Shown: positions 1 through 8,702, counted from the first letter of the stretch. The stretch is 33,167 nucleotides of DNA from SIG607 sp045614505 (GCA_045614505.1 JAZLDA010000023.1:1-33167); one strand, 5' to 3'. Numbers and translations: made by a program. The notes: a model not told the origin generated them from the letters alone.

Positions 1-603
1 CTTATTAAGGTCAATAACATAGCAGTTATCAAAATAATCTGCCATTTGGCATAGAAGCAGGGCGTGTTGCTGAGAAAGGGCGTTATTTGCTTGGTCGTTT
101 CCTCTGGGCATAGTAACAAAGAAGAATTTTGCCTCAGGCTGGATTTTTTTATATCTCATAACAATTGCCGCATAATAACCTGCAAAGGTCTCCTTGTTAT
201 CCTGCCAGTTTTCTGCAATATCATCTATACTGCCTATCTCTTGTTTTGCGCATATAATATCATTAACCCCAAGGGCAATAACATAAGCGGGACAAGCAAG
301 CTCAGGATTCCAAAAGCCCTTTTCTTCTCCAAAGGTTTTTATGTATTTGTCTGCTGACATACCGCCCTCGGAGAAATTGTAGGCAGTCAGTCCGTTTTTT
401 CTCGCAATATATTGACCCCAGGAATATTCATAAAAATCATTATATCCTGCATTGCCGTTATCATCGTGAGATTCAAATTCTCCTGAAGAAAGGCTGTCGC
501 CTATAAATGCTATTTTGCGGAAAATGGCAGTGTTACTGATGCCCTCCACAAAGCGGTCAAGGGGCTGTTCGTTTTCCCAGCCTAAATATTTTTCCCAATC
601 CAT
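1..603 (-). CDS. SGNH/GDSL-family hydrolase, 3' end outside window
   Basis: Partial gene. It starts at an ATG at 603 and stays open to the left edge, giving 201 residues. The N-terminal half reads as an SGNH esterase/lipase. Block I is FIGDSLSSG near residue 34, with the nucleophilic Ser in GDS. Block II is the EGGMSADKY stretch carrying the oxyanion Gly. Block III is ALGVNDI, the G-x-N-D motif. The Asp-x-x-His block that completes the catalytic set would lie beyond the edge, so activity cannot be judged. No signal peptide is seen, so a cytoplasmic esterase, for example a carbohydrate deacetylase, is plausible; the substrate is unknown. The start is 2 nt after the stop of the DUF1461 gene, so the two are probably cotranscribed from the promoter at 1314-1342. 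Confidence 0.85.
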   Translation of the reverse strand, partial: MDWEKYLGWENEQPLDRFVEGISNTAIFRKIAFIGDSLSSGEFESHDDNGNAGYNDFYEYSWGQYIARKNGLTAYNFSEGGMSADKYIKTFGEEKGFWNPELACPAYVIALGVNDIICAKQEIGSIDDIAENWQDNKETFAGYYAAIVMRYKKIQPEAKFFFVTMPRGNDQANNALSQQHALLLCQMADYFDNCYVIDLNK

Positions 604-605
604 AA

Positions 606-1283
606 TTATGTCTCCTTTTTAGTTCGCTTTTTCTCGGTTAAAATCAGTATCAGAGAAAAAGTAAATATTGAAACGCCTATAAGTATGGCGCAGTTCATAA
701 AGAATTCTTGAGGTAAAACATTTATGATTTCATCGGTGGCGGGCTCAAATATCCAGTTGGTTTTGCCTTTAAAGAAAATGGTGTGAAAAACCGTAAAGGC
801 TTTGCTGAAATTAATGGCTGAAATCCCGCCTATAATAACAGGAAGAATTAAGGCGCAAAGGGCGGAATAAAATGCACTTGAACGCTTGCCTAATCTGAAA
901 TAAGGAATCTTTCCAGCCTTCTTAAGTATCAGAAGAATAATAAGACAAAAAGCACAAATGAGCAAAACCCACGCATTTAGACTGAAAAGGACTTTGCAGT
1001 CGGCAAAATGCGCTTTGCCCTCATATGAATATTTCATAACCGATAAGGAAAAGTCTTTGTTTGGAAGAGTTAAATAGTCAAGCACTTCATTATATGAGGT
1101 CTTTATTTCATTCACACTAAAACCGCTATTCTCACTTAACCCTAAGGGTTCAATGTGGGCATAATAAAAAGGGCGGCAATATATAGGAAGCGCTATTGAA
1201 AAGGTGATAATAAAGAAAAATAACGCAATAAAAAACAGCAGGGAAAGGGCTGTATTTATTGGAGAAGATTTTCTCTTTTTCAA
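606..1283 (-). CDS. DUF1461 / TIGR01906 integral membrane protein
   Basis: 225-residue polytopic membrane protein of unknown function. Hydrophobic segments lie near residues 12-32, 100-121, 138-158 and 196-216. The extracytoplasmic stretch with FHTIFFKG...NWIFEPATDEII...LPQEFF is the recognisable signature of the DUF1461 (TIGR01906) family. The start is a TTG at 1283: an AAAGGAGG ribosome site sits 7 nt upstream and no in-frame ATG fits better. It is the first gene of a two-gene unit with the SGNH hydrolase (2 nt gap). A consensus sigma-A promoter precedes it. Family assignment is fairly secure from the C-terminal signature; no biochemical role is known to me. Confidence 0.8.
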   Translation of the reverse strand: MKKRKSSPINTALSLLFFIALFFFIITFSIALPIYCRPFYYAHIEPLGLSENSGFSVNEIKTSYNEVLDYLTLPNKDFSLSVMKYSYEGKAHFADCKVLFSLNAWVLLICAFCLIILLILKKAGKIPYFRLGKRSSAFYSALCALILPVIIGGISAINFSKAFTVFHTIFFKGKTNWIFEPATDEIINVLPQEFFMNCAILIGVSIFTFSLILILTEKKRTKKET

Positions 1284-1313
1284 AGCAAAGCCTCCTTTTA
1301 TTCACATATTTTA

Positions 1314-1342
1314 AGTATAAGATTGTATTTATCTGTTGTCAA
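1314..1342 (-). promoter_or_regulatory. Sigma-A promoter of the DUF1461-SGNH unit
   Basis: On the minus strand TTGACA (1337-1342), a 17-bp spacer and TATACT (1314-1319), about 30 nt upstream of the TTG start at 1283. Confidence 0.8.
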
Positions 1343-1436
1343 ATATAAATTTATTAATTTGTTCATAAATATTTAATAAAAAATAAAAAAATCTGTTGTT
1401 TAATGTAATTGTCAAAAAGCATAAAGGAGTTTCTAT

Positions 1437-2705
1437 ATGTACGAAAATTTCGATAATTCTCAGATGTGGCAGACACCTGAGCCTCAAAATAATTTCCCCG
1501 AGAAAAAAGAAAAGAAGAATAGTATAGGTGTTATTATTGCGGTGGCTCTTTGCTGTTCGATTATAGGGGCAACTGTAGGTGCGGCAGGCACACTGTTTTT
1601 CAACAAAGTAACAGGTGGCAAAGGCGGCACATCTTATATAAACGAGGGACAGCGCCAAAATACAGTATTGGATATTAAAGAAATAGATACTTCTAAGGTG
1701 ATGACCCCTGCACAAATTTATGCCGTTAATGTTAATTCTACCGTTGGTATCACCACCTCTGTTACCACTAATTTCTTTGGTTATCAAACCACCTCTGCCG
1801 CCTCAGGCTCGGGATTTATTTTAACTGAGGATGGATATATCGTTACAAACTATCACGTTATTGAGGGCGCAAGCTCCATTAAGGTTACAGCATATTCAGG
1901 CGAGACCTATGACGCCGCCCTTATAGGCTACGACGAGAATAACGACTTAGCAGTGATTAAAATTGAGGCTAAGGAACTTACCCCCGTTGTGCTGGGTAAT
2001 TCCGACAATATGAACGTGGGAGACAGCGTAGTGGCAATCGGCAATCCTTTAGGTGAACTGACCTTTTCTCTCACCTCGGGTGCAGTCAGTGCACTTAACA
2101 GAGAGGTTACAATGTCAAACGGTATTTCCATGGACTTAATTCAAACCGACTGTGCCATTAATTCGGGAAATTCCGGCGGCGCGCTCTTTAATATGTACGG
2201 CGAGGTAATAGGCATTACCAATGCAAAATATTCCTCCGGCAGTTCTTCCGAAGCCTCTATTGATAATATCGGCTTTGCCATTCCCGTTAACAATGTGAGA
2301 AGTATTATTGAGGGCATTATCGAGACAGGCTATATTGAAAAGCCGTATATCGGAGTTTCAGTAGTAGATGTAGACAGTGAAAATCAGGGCTACGGCGTAC
2401 CTGTCGGCGCGGCTGTAAAGGGTGTTACCGATGGCGGTCCCGCACAGAAGGCAGGACTGAAGGCAAACGATATAATCACCGCAATAAACGGCACCAAAAT
2501 CAGCAGTGCAGATGAGCTTAAGGATTTTGTTTCAGACTCCTCATCAGGGGATGTGCTCACCCTTACGGTTTACCGACAGGGACAAACGCTGGACATTAAG
2601 GTGACCGTTGAGGTACAGCGCCAAGCTGCTCTTGGAGCTGACAGTCAGCCGGAAGAAGACAATAATAACTCTTTCTTTAATCCCTTTGAACATTTCTTCG
2701 GATAA
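1437..2705 (+). CDS. Membrane-anchored HtrA/DegP-like S1C serine protease with PDZ domain
   Basis: 422 residues. A charged cytoplasmic N-terminus of about 28 residues is followed by one membrane segment (about 30-55). A trypsin-like domain (about 85-285) carries the catalytic triad: His140 in TNYHVIEG, Asp170 in NNDLAVIKI and Ser246 in NSGNSGGAL. A single PDZ domain follows (about 300-395), and the tail is acidic and Asn/Phe-rich. This is the HtrA/HtrB/YyxA layout of Firmicutes, a surface protease and chaperone for misfolded envelope proteins. The ATG at 1437 has AAAGGAG 7 nt upstream. It is divergent from the DUF1461 gene and ends in a shared terminator with the TRAP gene that converges on it. 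All catalytic residues are present, so activity is expected. Confidence 0.95.
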   Translation: MYENFDNSQMWQTPEPQNNFPEKKEKKNSIGVIIAVALCCSIIGATVGAAGTLFFNKVTGGKGGTSYINEGQRQNTVLDIKEIDTSKVMTPAQIYAVNVNSTVGITTSVTTNFFGYQTTSAASGSGFILTEDGYIVTNYHVIEGASSIKVTAYSGETYDAALIGYDENNDLAVIKIEAKELTPVVLGNSDNMNVGDSVVAIGNPLGELTFSLTSGAVSALNREVTMSNGISMDLIQTDCAINSGNSGGALFNMYGEVIGITNAKYSSGSSSEASIDNIGFAIPVNNVRSIIEGIIETGYIEKPYIGVSVVDVDSENQGYGVPVGAAVKGVTDGGPAQKAGLKANDIITAINGTKISSADELKDFVSDSSSGDVLTLTVYRQGQTLDIKVTVEVQRQAALGADSQPEEDNNNSFFNPFEHFFG

Positions 2706-2736
2706 AAAAATAACCTCCCGCGGGAGGTTATTTTTT
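2705..2736. terminator. Bidirectional terminator between htrA-like and TRAP genes
   Basis: A perfect 32-bp palindrome. Its core is TAACCTCCC/GGGAGGTTA around GC, flanked by A and T runs, so it would work on both strands for the convergent genes. Confidence 0.9.
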
Positions 2737-2737
2737 A

Positions 2738-4690
2738 TTATACTCGCAACGTCATTTTCTTTTTAAATATAATCTGAAGCAGAACAACTAAACCTACAAG
2801 GCTCAGACCTATTGCATCGGTAACAATACCGGGGTAAATCAGCAGTAAACCGCCTATTACACTTATTATTCTCTCATACCAAGCCATTCTTTGCAGGAAA
2901 TAACCCTCAAGGGCAGCCGAAACTGCAAATATTCCTACAAAAGAGGTAATACATATAAGTATAACTTCGGGAATTGTGGTATCAATAAACAGCAGAGCAG
3001 GGTTTAATGCAAAGACATAAGGCACTATAAACGCGCCTATTGCAAGCTTTGTTGCGGTGAATGCAGTCTTCATGGGGTTTGCCCCTGCAATTGCGGCGCC
3101 GGCATAAGCGGCAAGGGCTACAGGAGGTGTTAAGTCGGCAACGATTCCGAAATAGAACACGAAGAAATGAGCCGCAAGGTCTGGAACACCCATTTTTATA
3201 AGAATAGGTGCGCAGGTGGCTGCCATAATGCAGTAGTTTGCGGTAGTAGGAACACCCATGCCTAAGATAATGCAGGTAAGCATTGTTAAGAAGAGCGCGA
3301 TAATAACCTTATCGCCCGCTAATGTTAAAATGCCGTTAATAAGCATAGTAGCAAGACCTGTCATGGTAATAGTTCCCGCAATGATGCCGGCAACACCGCA
3401 GGCAACAGCAACGGTAATCATACCCTGACCACCTGACGCAAGCGCTTCCCAGATGCGTTTGGGTGTGATGCGGTTTTCTTTATTAAACAAGCCAACGATA
3501 ATAGTTGCGATTATGGCAATTGCGGCGGCATAAGCTATTGAACGTGAACCCGAGCTTACAAGGCCGATAAGTAAAATAAGGGGAAGCAGTAAATAAGCCT
3601 GCTTTAACAGTGGTAAAAATCGCGGTAATTCTTCCTTGGAAAGACCTTTGAGTCCTTCCTTTTTTGCTTCCAGGTGAACGGTGATAAATACGCCGAGGAA
3701 GTAAAGACAAGCAGGCAGAATTGCGCGCACTACAATATTGCTGTAGGGTACGCCTATGTTTTCAGCCATCAAGAAAGCGGCAGCACCCATAATGGGAGGC
3801 ATTATCTGACCGCCGGTAGAGGCAGAGGCTTCTGCTGCAGCGGCGAATTCCGGTTTGTAACCTGTCCTTTTCATAAGCGGAATAGTTACCGAACCCGAGC
3901 CGACGGTATTAGCAACCGAAGAACCTGAAACCATACCCTCAAAGGCAGAGGCAACTACGGCTACCTTTGCAGGTCCGCCCGAAAAACCGCCTACAACTGA
4001 GTTGGAAATTTTTATGAAGAAATCTGCAATACCTGTTCTTTCAAGGAATGCACCGAAGATGATAAATATGGCAATATATTTAGAGCAAGTATTAACAGGT
4101 GTAGACAAAATACCGGAAGTGGTGGTATAAAACAGCTTGCCTATCAGACTTTCAAATCTTCTTAATATATCGGGATTGGTAAGTCCCCAACCTATTGCAT
4201 AGACGATGAACGCTACTGCAACAATAATAATCGGAATACCTACGCAACGGCGACAAAGTTCCAAAAGGCAAAGGATACCTACTGCGCCGATAATAATTTG
4301 ATACAGTTCAAACTTATTACCCTGTTGAATGATGGTCATTGCATCAAAGGTGTAGTAAAAGAATGATGCGGAACCGACAATCATTAAAACGATATCATAC
4401 CACGGAATATAATTAACCTTTTGTGCGCCTTTTTTTGCCGGATATATTAAATAACCGATAAATACAATACACCCTATAAAGCTTGAAAGTCTGATAGCAT
4501 CAAGCCAGGTTGCAAAGAAAGTTACATAAATGCAAAACAATGAAAAAACTGCCAGAATACAGTTAACTGCAATTTTTGTTTTGCCTTCCCAAATACGAGT
4601 GTTGGATTCTCTGTCAAATTTTTTCATTACGGCTTCCAAATCCATTGGCTCTTCCGGTTTAGAAACCTTATTTTTCGAGAAAAGCAACAA
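2738..4690 (-). CDS. TRAP transporter fused permease (TAXI type, 4TM-12TM fusion)
   Basis: About 650 residues, almost wholly hydrophobic. It has the fused small (DctQ-like) and large (DctM-like) permease layout that accompanies TAXI solute-binding proteins (TIGR02123 type). Recognisable large-subunit features include the GGFSGGPAKVAVVASAFEG region near residue 235, the SGSSVANTVGSGSVTIPLMK segment and the ASTGGQIMPPIMGAAAFL segment. A repeat-like GMGVPTTANYC and FGIVADLTPPVALAAYAGA occur further on. It should carry out sodium-driven uptake of an organic acid or amino acid. Frame 3 opens with GTG at 4696, but AAAGG lies only 1 nt before it. The TTG at 4690 has AAAGGTG at 5-nt spacing and is preferred here. 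It lies downstream of the binding-protein gene with a hairpin between them. Confidence 0.9.
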   Translation of the reverse strand: MLLFSKNKVSKPEEPMDLEAVMKKFDRESNTRIWEGKTKIAVNCILAVFSLFCIYVTFFATWLDAIRLSSFIGCIVFIGYLIYPAKKGAQKVNYIPWYDIVLMIVGSASFFYYTFDAMTIIQQGNKFELYQIIIGAVGILCLLELCRRCVGIPIIIVAVAFIVYAIGWGLTNPDILRRFESLIGKLFYTTTSGILSTPVNTCSKYIAIFIIFGAFLERTGIADFFIKISNSVVGGFSGGPAKVAVVASAFEGMVSGSSVANTVGSGSVTIPLMKRTGYKPEFAAAAEASASTGGQIMPPIMGAAAFLMAENIGVPYSNIVVRAILPACLYFLGVFITVHLEAKKEGLKGLSKEELPRFLPLLKQAYLLLPLILLIGLVSSGSRSIAYAAAIAIIATIIVGLFNKENRITPKRIWEALASGGQGMITVAVACGVAGIIAGTITMTGLATMLINGILTLAGDKVIIALFLTMLTCIILGMGVPTTANYCIMAATCAPILIKMGVPDLAAHFFVFYFGIVADLTPPVALAAYAGAAIAGANPMKTAFTATKLAIGAFIVPYVFALNPALLFIDTTIPEVILICITSFVGIFAVSAALEGYFLQRMAWYERIISVIGGLLLIYPGIVTDAIGLSLVGLVVLLQIIFKKKMTLRV

Positions 4691-4716
4691 ACTCACACCT
4701 TTCGATTAAATATTAA

Positions 4717-4747
4717 AATAGCTGCGACAGTTTATGACGCAGCTATT
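4717..4747 (-). promoter_or_regulatory. Intercistronic hairpin between TAXI binding protein and permease
   Basis: A 10-bp inverted repeat (AATAGCTGCG/CGCAGCTATT, 11-nt loop), followed on the minus strand by TTTTAATATTT. It may be a partial terminator or 3'-end stabiliser that keeps the binding protein in excess over the permease, a common arrangement for solute-binding operons. Function is inferred. Confidence 0.6.
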
Positions 4748-4775
4748 AACTGTGTGAAAATTAACTTTAAGTTAA

Positions 4776-5732
4776 TTATTCAACCGGTACTTCGATTCCT
4801 TTTTCTTTGAAGTACTTCGCAGCACCTGCATGGAAAGGAACAGTCAAGCCTTCAGTAGCATTTTCAAGGCTTAATTCAGCGCCCTTTGCATGCTCCTTGG
4901 TAATGGCTTCCATGTTATCAAAAATAGCAGCAGTTAAATTGTAAACATCGTCCTCGCTTGCATCGGCACTTACAATAAGTGTTGCCTTAACGGTAACGGT
5001 TGTGATTTCTTCGGTCTGGTTTTTGTAGGTTTGTGCAGGAATCTTATAAACCGAATAGAAGGTGTTATTCTCCATAAGCTTCTGAGCAATTTCGCCGTCG
5101 ATAGGAACAATGCGTACATTAGCGTTAGTCATACTAAGCTCTGTGATAGCAGGGGTGGGAGCGCCCGCAACTATAAATGCAGCGTCAATTTTGCCGTCTT
5201 TAAGAGCATCGGCACTTTCGTCAAAGTTCTGATACTGGGGCTTAATGTCATTTTCGGAAAGTCCTGCAGCAGCAAGAACGTCAATAGCGTTAAAGTATAC
5301 GCCGGAACCGGGTGCACCGATAGAAACCTTTTTGTCTTTAAGGTCGCTTACAGATTTAATATCGGGGTTAACAGTGACCAGCTGAACAGCTTCTGCATAA
5401 AGACCTGCAACTGTGCGAAAAGATAAAATTTTACCGTCTGTTTCGAAAGAGCGTGTGCCGTTCCAAGCATAGTGCATAACATCCGACTGAACAGTTCCTA
5501 ACTGATAGTCACCTACATCAATGCCCTGAATGTTATCCTTAGAACCGCCGGTTGATACAGCATTAACAGTAATTCCGGCATTGTTTGTAATGTATTGACC
5601 GAGAATACCGCCGTAAGCATAATATGTACCTGTCGGACTGCCTGTACCCATAGTCATGGTGCCGGCGCCGCCGCAAGCAGCAAGAGAGAATACCAAAGCA
5701 AATGCTAAAAAAATAGAAATAATGCGTTTCAT
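4776..5732 (-). CDS. TAXI-family TRAP solute-binding lipoprotein
   Basis: 318 residues. A lipoprotein signal peptide ends in the lipobox LAAC, with Cys20 as the lipid anchor. The mature protein shows TAXI-family hallmarks: MTMGTGSPTGTYYAYGG at the start, VNAVSTGGSKDNIQGI, and the KVSIGAPGSGVYFNAIDVL region. It binds the substrate outside the membrane and delivers it to the fused permease encoded next. The ligand cannot be told from sequence; TAXI proteins studied elsewhere bind glutamate or other small acids. The ATG at 5732 has AAGGAG 9 nt upstream. It is first in a two-gene operon with a strong promoter at 5795-5823. The leader is rich in TGTATA-like palindromes that may be an operator. Confidence 0.92.
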   Translation of the reverse strand: MKRIISIFLAFALVFSLAACGGAGTMTMGTGSPTGTYYAYGGILGQYITNNAGITVNAVSTGGSKDNIQGIDVGDYQLGTVQSDVMHYAWNGTRSFETDGKILSFRTVAGLYAEAVQLVTVNPDIKSVSDLKDKKVSIGAPGSGVYFNAIDVLAAAGLSENDIKPQYQNFDESADALKDGKIDAAFIVAGAPTPAITELSMTNANVRIVPIDGEIAQKLMENNTFYSVYKIPAQTYKNQTEEITTVTVKATLIVSADASEDDVYNLTAAIFDNMEAITKEHAKGAELSLENATEGLTVPFHAGAAKYFKEKGIEVPVE

Positions 5733-5753
5733 AAAACAATCTCCTTAACGATT

Positions 5754-5794
5754 AATGTATACATATACACAAATGCACATATGTACTGATACAC
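5754..5794. promoter_or_regulatory. Palindrome-rich leader of the TRAP operon, possible operator
   Basis: Just downstream of the predicted transcription start. It contains the perfect palindrome ATGTATACAT (5755-5764), an ACATATGT palindrome, and AATGT/ACATT at the two ends. The AATGTATA element also occurs in the palindrome at 8592-8617 in front of the cyclodeaminase gene. A shared regulator is possible but not shown. Confidence 0.4.
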
Positions 5795-5823
5795 ATTATA
5801 ATCCACGATTTAAGTTTTTGCAA
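5795..5823 (-). promoter_or_regulatory. Sigma-A promoter of the TAXI-TRAP operon
   Basis: On the minus strand TTGCAA (5818-5823), 17-bp spacer, TATAAT (5795-5800). Predicted leader is about 55 nt. Confidence 0.75.
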
Positions 5824-5851
5824 GTAAAATTTTGAAAACAATTATAATACA

Positions 5852-5891
5852 TAAAAAACTGCCTCAATCTGTGTTCACAGATTGAGGCAGT
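5852..5891 (-). terminator. Intrinsic terminator of the APC permease gene
   Basis: A perfect stem of about 15 bp (ACTGCCTCAATCTGT and its complement, loop GTTC), then T6 on the minus strand. The upper-stem sequence CTGCCTCAAT recurs in the terminator at 18491-18526. Confidence 0.9.
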
Positions 5892-5920
5892 TTACGGTTG
5901 TTATTTAACGTTCTTTCAAA

Positions 5921-7315
5921 TTAGTCTTTTTTGGCTTTAGATTTTTTAAAGCAAGCGCCGATAATCATAACAACGGCGAAAATTATGATATAGAACAGAA
6001 CGGGGAAAGAGAAGCCGCCGTCTTTCTTTGCCTGAATATATGGGGTGATACCATGAGCATAAACAGCTGCAAATACCATGAAAAGACAAGCAAGGGTAGC
6101 AACTGAGGGAATTAAGAATCTCTTTACGAAGCCTAATTCTTTTTCTCTTATCATCCATATAATAAAGATAGGAATGTAAAGAGCATAGATGGTAACAATA
6201 GGAAGCTCGGAAGAATCAAAATTGAAGTATCCGAACCAACCGCCGTCGGTAAGATTTGCACCGTAGAAGAAAATAAGCCATGCACTGCAGACAAACAGTC
6301 CCCAAACAGAGGAATTGGTAACCATGTTGGTGCTGTTATCTATCTGGCTGAACATTTCGGGCTTAGGACCCTGCTCACGGCAGGCAATGGCGTACATTCC
6401 GCGTGTAGCACCTACCATAAGGCCGTTTAAGGTACCAAGACATGATACAACAATGCAAATGTTAAGTATGGTTCCGCCGATTCCGCCGAAGATATTGGTG
6501 AATGCGGTGGTAGCACCCTCTTCAATTAATACAGCGTTTGTGGCTCCGCCTGCTACACCGATATAATATAAAACATAAGCGATAACAACAATGAAAGAAC
6601 CGATAATGAGAGCCAAAGGCAGGTTTTTCTTTGCATCCTTAAGCTCAGCGTTTATAGAAGTGGCAACAATCCAGCCTTCGTAAGCGAATACTGTAGCAAC
6701 AATTGCAGCGAAAAGGCCTCCGCTGGTACCGCCTACAGCTTCACTAACAACGGTTACAAAGTTGTTTGTAAGTGTACCGTTGAAGAAGCCTACCAAAGTT
6801 CCTACGATAGCCATTAAGAATATAGGAATAAGCTTAATTACAGTAGCGCTGACTTGGAATTTACCTGCAAGTTTTGGAGAAAGCACATTCATTGTGTAAG
6901 AAGCAATCAGGAAAAATCCTGCAAGAGCCAAAACCTCAGGACCTGTCATACTCCAGCCGAAAAGAACACCGAAATATCTTGCAGAAACCCAGGCAAGAAC
7001 GGAGGTCATACCGGGATAATAGATATTTACCATAAACCAAGCAAGAAAATATCCATAGGTTTTTCCGCAGGTTGCCTCGGCATAGTCAACAACGCCGCTT
7101 ACCTTTTCGTATTTAGTTGCCATAATAGCAAACTGCAAGGAGCAAACAATCATCAGAACTCCTGTGATAATCCAAGCCCAGATGCCAAGCGGCATATTTC
7201 CGCCGGTTGCGGCAAGCACATTCTGTGCTTTAAAGAACACACCAGAGCCGATAACGGTTCCTACTACCATACATATGGCGGTAGGTAAGCCGAACTTTTT
7301 TTCGAGTTTTTTCAT
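5921..7315 (-). CDS. APC-superfamily amino-acid permease
   Basis: 464 residues with about 12 membrane segments. The first segment carries the APC helix-1 signature ICMVVGTVIGSGVFF, whose broken-helix GSG binds the amino-acid carboxylate in LeuT-fold transporters. The helix-6 region VFAYEGWIVATSINAEL also fits the APC family (SteT/LAT-like). The likely role is uptake or exchange of an amino acid; specificity is unknown. An in-frame TTG at 7330 lies in the G-rich ribosome site itself, so the ATG at 7315, preceded by GGGGGGT, is chosen. It has its own promoter and terminator and sits between the TRAP operon and the cyclodeaminase-like gene on the same strand, which suggests related substrates. 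Confidence 0.9.
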   Translation of the reverse strand: MKKLEKKFGLPTAICMVVGTVIGSGVFFKAQNVLAATGGNMPLGIWAWIITGVLMIVCSLQFAIMATKYEKVSGVVDYAEATCGKTYGYFLAWFMVNIYYPGMTSVLAWVSARYFGVLFGWSMTGPEVLALAGFFLIASYTMNVLSPKLAGKFQVSATVIKLIPIFLMAIVGTLVGFFNGTLTNNFVTVVSEAVGGTSGGLFAAIVATVFAYEGWIVATSINAELKDAKKNLPLALIIGSFIVVIAYVLYYIGVAGGATNAVLIEEGATTAFTNIFGGIGGTILNICIVVSCLGTLNGLMVGATRGMYAIACREQGPKPEMFSQIDNSTNMVTNSSVWGLFVCSAWLIFFYGANLTDGGWFGYFNFDSSELPIVTIYALYIPIFIIWMIREKELGFVKRFLIPSVATLACLFMVFAAVYAHGITPYIQAKKDGGFSFPVLFYIIIFAVVMIIGACFKKSKAKKD

Positions 7316-7346
7316 TTTTAAACCCCCCAATATTTTTATATAGTGT

Positions 7347-7375
7347 ATTATAAATGAAAAAAATGTAATTGTAAA
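7347..7375 (-). promoter_or_regulatory. Sigma-A promoter of the APC permease gene
   Basis: Minus-strand TTTACA (7370-7375), 17-bp spacer, TATAAT (7347-7352). The start codon at 7315 follows a short leader. Confidence 0.7.
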
Positions 7376-7396
7376 GAAAAAGTTGATAATAAGAAT

Positions 7397-7423
7397 GGGT
7401 GCCGGTTGAAAAAACCAACACCC
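7397..7423 (-). terminator. Probable terminator of the cyclodeaminase-like gene
   Basis: An 11-bp stem (GGGTGTTGGTT with AACCGGCACCC, two G-U pairs) just past the stop at 7448. The following U-tract is poor (ATTCTTATTATC), so termination may be incomplete. Confidence 0.55.
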
Positions 7424-7447
7424 TTATAAAGTTTACTATGCACTTTT

Positions 7448-8566
7448 CTATGCAAGATGGGGGCCATCCCATAACAATAATTTTTGTCCCAAGCCTTTTT
7501 TGATTGCGTTTTCATATAACTCATATCCCCAAGCAACATCCCATACAGGCATACCGCTTGCAATGAAACAGATTCTGTCATCGTGTGATTCGCGGCCAAC
7601 TTTACTTTTGCTGATTATATCGCCAAGGCTTACTCCTTCAGTAATGGGAGGCAGTTTTCCGTCATACATAAATCTGTAGATTTGAACGGCTATACCATTG
7701 ATAAATCTTTCGTTTTCGGGGAGTAAAAGATGCTCATCATAATATACCTCGTGCATCTTTGTATTATCCCAAATAGTCTTTGCGGTAGTGAAATATTCTT
7801 CGTCAACATTTCCTCTTCCCGAAAAGATAAGGAGAGAGCCTTTTTTAAGCCAGTCGTTGTTAAGCTGAATAGGCTTTACAGAGGAAGCGGCAACGCTTAC
7901 AATATCTCCTGCTCGTACAGCCTCCTCCAGCGAGGTTGTTCCCATTGCCTTTATGCCGTATTTCTCGCTCATCTCTTTTGCAAATGCCTCTGCCTTTTCC
8001 ATTACAAGGTCGCAAACAATAAGCTCTTTTAAGTTTTTAGCCTCAGTAATAATTGCTTCGAAGCAAGCTTTACTTACAGGGCCTGCACCGATACAGGAGC
8101 AAACGGCGGCATCTTTATTTGCCAGATGTCTTACGCCAACAGCGGGTACACAGCCTGTACGAACAGAGCTGATAAGATTACCCGACATTAAAGCCAAAGG
8201 CTCGCAGGTGTCTGCGTCATTAAGCATAACCATAAGTATAGAACGGGGAAGTCCTCTCTCCGGATTGATAATATTAGAGCCATACCATTTCTGTCCTGCT
8301 ACATTAAAACGGCCTCCCACATAGGCGGGCATAGCCATAAAACGCCTGTCAGGACCGTCAAGAGGCATATTGGGGAATGGACTTTCTTTTGGGAATCTCA
8401 TCATAATTCCGTGAGAATTATGCTTATCTCCGCCCATAACATAGTCTCCCACGCTTAAAAGACGGAAAACTTCCTCTTCTACATCGATACAGCGGCTGTA
8501 ATCAAGTACGCCTGCTTCAATCATTTCCTGCTCATTAAGGTACAAAAATTCAGTCTTTCGTTTCAT
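7448..8566 (-). CDS. Ornithine cyclodeaminase / mu-crystallin family enzyme
   Basis: 372 residues. The family fold is visible: an N-terminal substrate domain with RFMAMPAYVGGRFNVAGQKW, where the Lys is near the usual substrate-carboxylate site. This is followed by ISSVRTGCVPAVGVRHLA, the S-x-R-T-G signature, and a Rossmann NAD(P)-binding domain starting at CIGAGPVSKA. Members deaminate ornithine to proline, or act as imine reductases or amino-acid dehydrogenases. Similar clostridial proteins have been labelled tyramine oxidase subunit B in annotation pipelines, but I cannot confirm that role. The ATG at 8566 has AAAGGA upstream and a strong promoter. It is divergent from the RpiR regulator, with palindromes between, so RpiR control is likely. 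Exact substrate unknown. Confidence 0.85.
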   Translation of the reverse strand: MKRKTEFLYLNEQEMIEAGVLDYSRCIDVEEEVFRLLSVGDYVMGGDKHNSHGIMMRFPKESPFPNMPLDGPDRRFMAMPAYVGGRFNVAGQKWYGSNIINPERGLPRSILMVMLNDADTCEPLALMSGNLISSVRTGCVPAVGVRHLANKDAAVCSCIGAGPVSKACFEAIITEAKNLKELIVCDLVMEKAEAFAKEMSEKYGIKAMGTTSLEEAVRAGDIVSVAASSVKPIQLNNDWLKKGSLLIFSGRGNVDEEYFTTAKTIWDNTKMHEVYYDEHLLLPENERFINGIAVQIYRFMYDGKLPPITEGVSLGDIISKSKVGRESHDDRICFIASGMPVWDVAWGYELYENAIKKGLGQKLLLWDGPHLA

Positions 8567-8591
8567 AAAACATCAGTCCTTTGTATTTTTT

Positions 8592-8617
8592 TATACATTT
8601 TTAATTTTAAATGTATA
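8592..8617. promoter_or_regulatory. Inverted repeat in the leader of the cyclodeaminase-like gene
   Basis: TATACATTT and AAATGTATA, 9-bp arms with an 8-nt spacer. It lies just downstream of the predicted start of minus-strand transcription, a position suited to a repressor roadblock. Confidence 0.55.
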
Positions 8618-8629
8618 TTTTACTTTTTT

Positions 8630-8658
8630 ATTATATCTAAGGACTTTAATAATGTCAA
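8630..8658 (-). promoter_or_regulatory. Sigma-A promoter of the cyclodeaminase-like gene
   Basis: Minus-strand TTGACA (8653-8658), 17-bp spacer, TATAAT (8630-8635), fully consensus. Confidence 0.85.
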
Positions 8659-8677
8659 TATACAAAAACAATAATGA

Positions 8678-8699
8678 TTTTGTATTATTTAATACAAAA
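8678..8699. promoter_or_regulatory. 22-bp perfect palindrome, candidate RpiR operator
   Basis: TTTTGTATTA-TT-TAATACAAAA, between the two divergent promoters. A smaller repeat, TATTG-N7-CAATA, follows at 8701-8717 and overlaps the -35 of the RpiR promoter. A site for the adjacent dimeric regulator is the simplest reading. Confidence 0.6.
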
Positions 8700-8702
8700 G
8701 TA

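Noticed and set aside
1329..1787. Minus-strand 152-codon frame over the htrA-like start region
   Set aside because: It overlaps the protease N-terminus in antisense and has no ribosome site.
5031..5426. 131-codon plus-strand frame opposite the TAXI gene
   Set aside because: Antisense shadow of a clear solute-binding protein with a lipobox.
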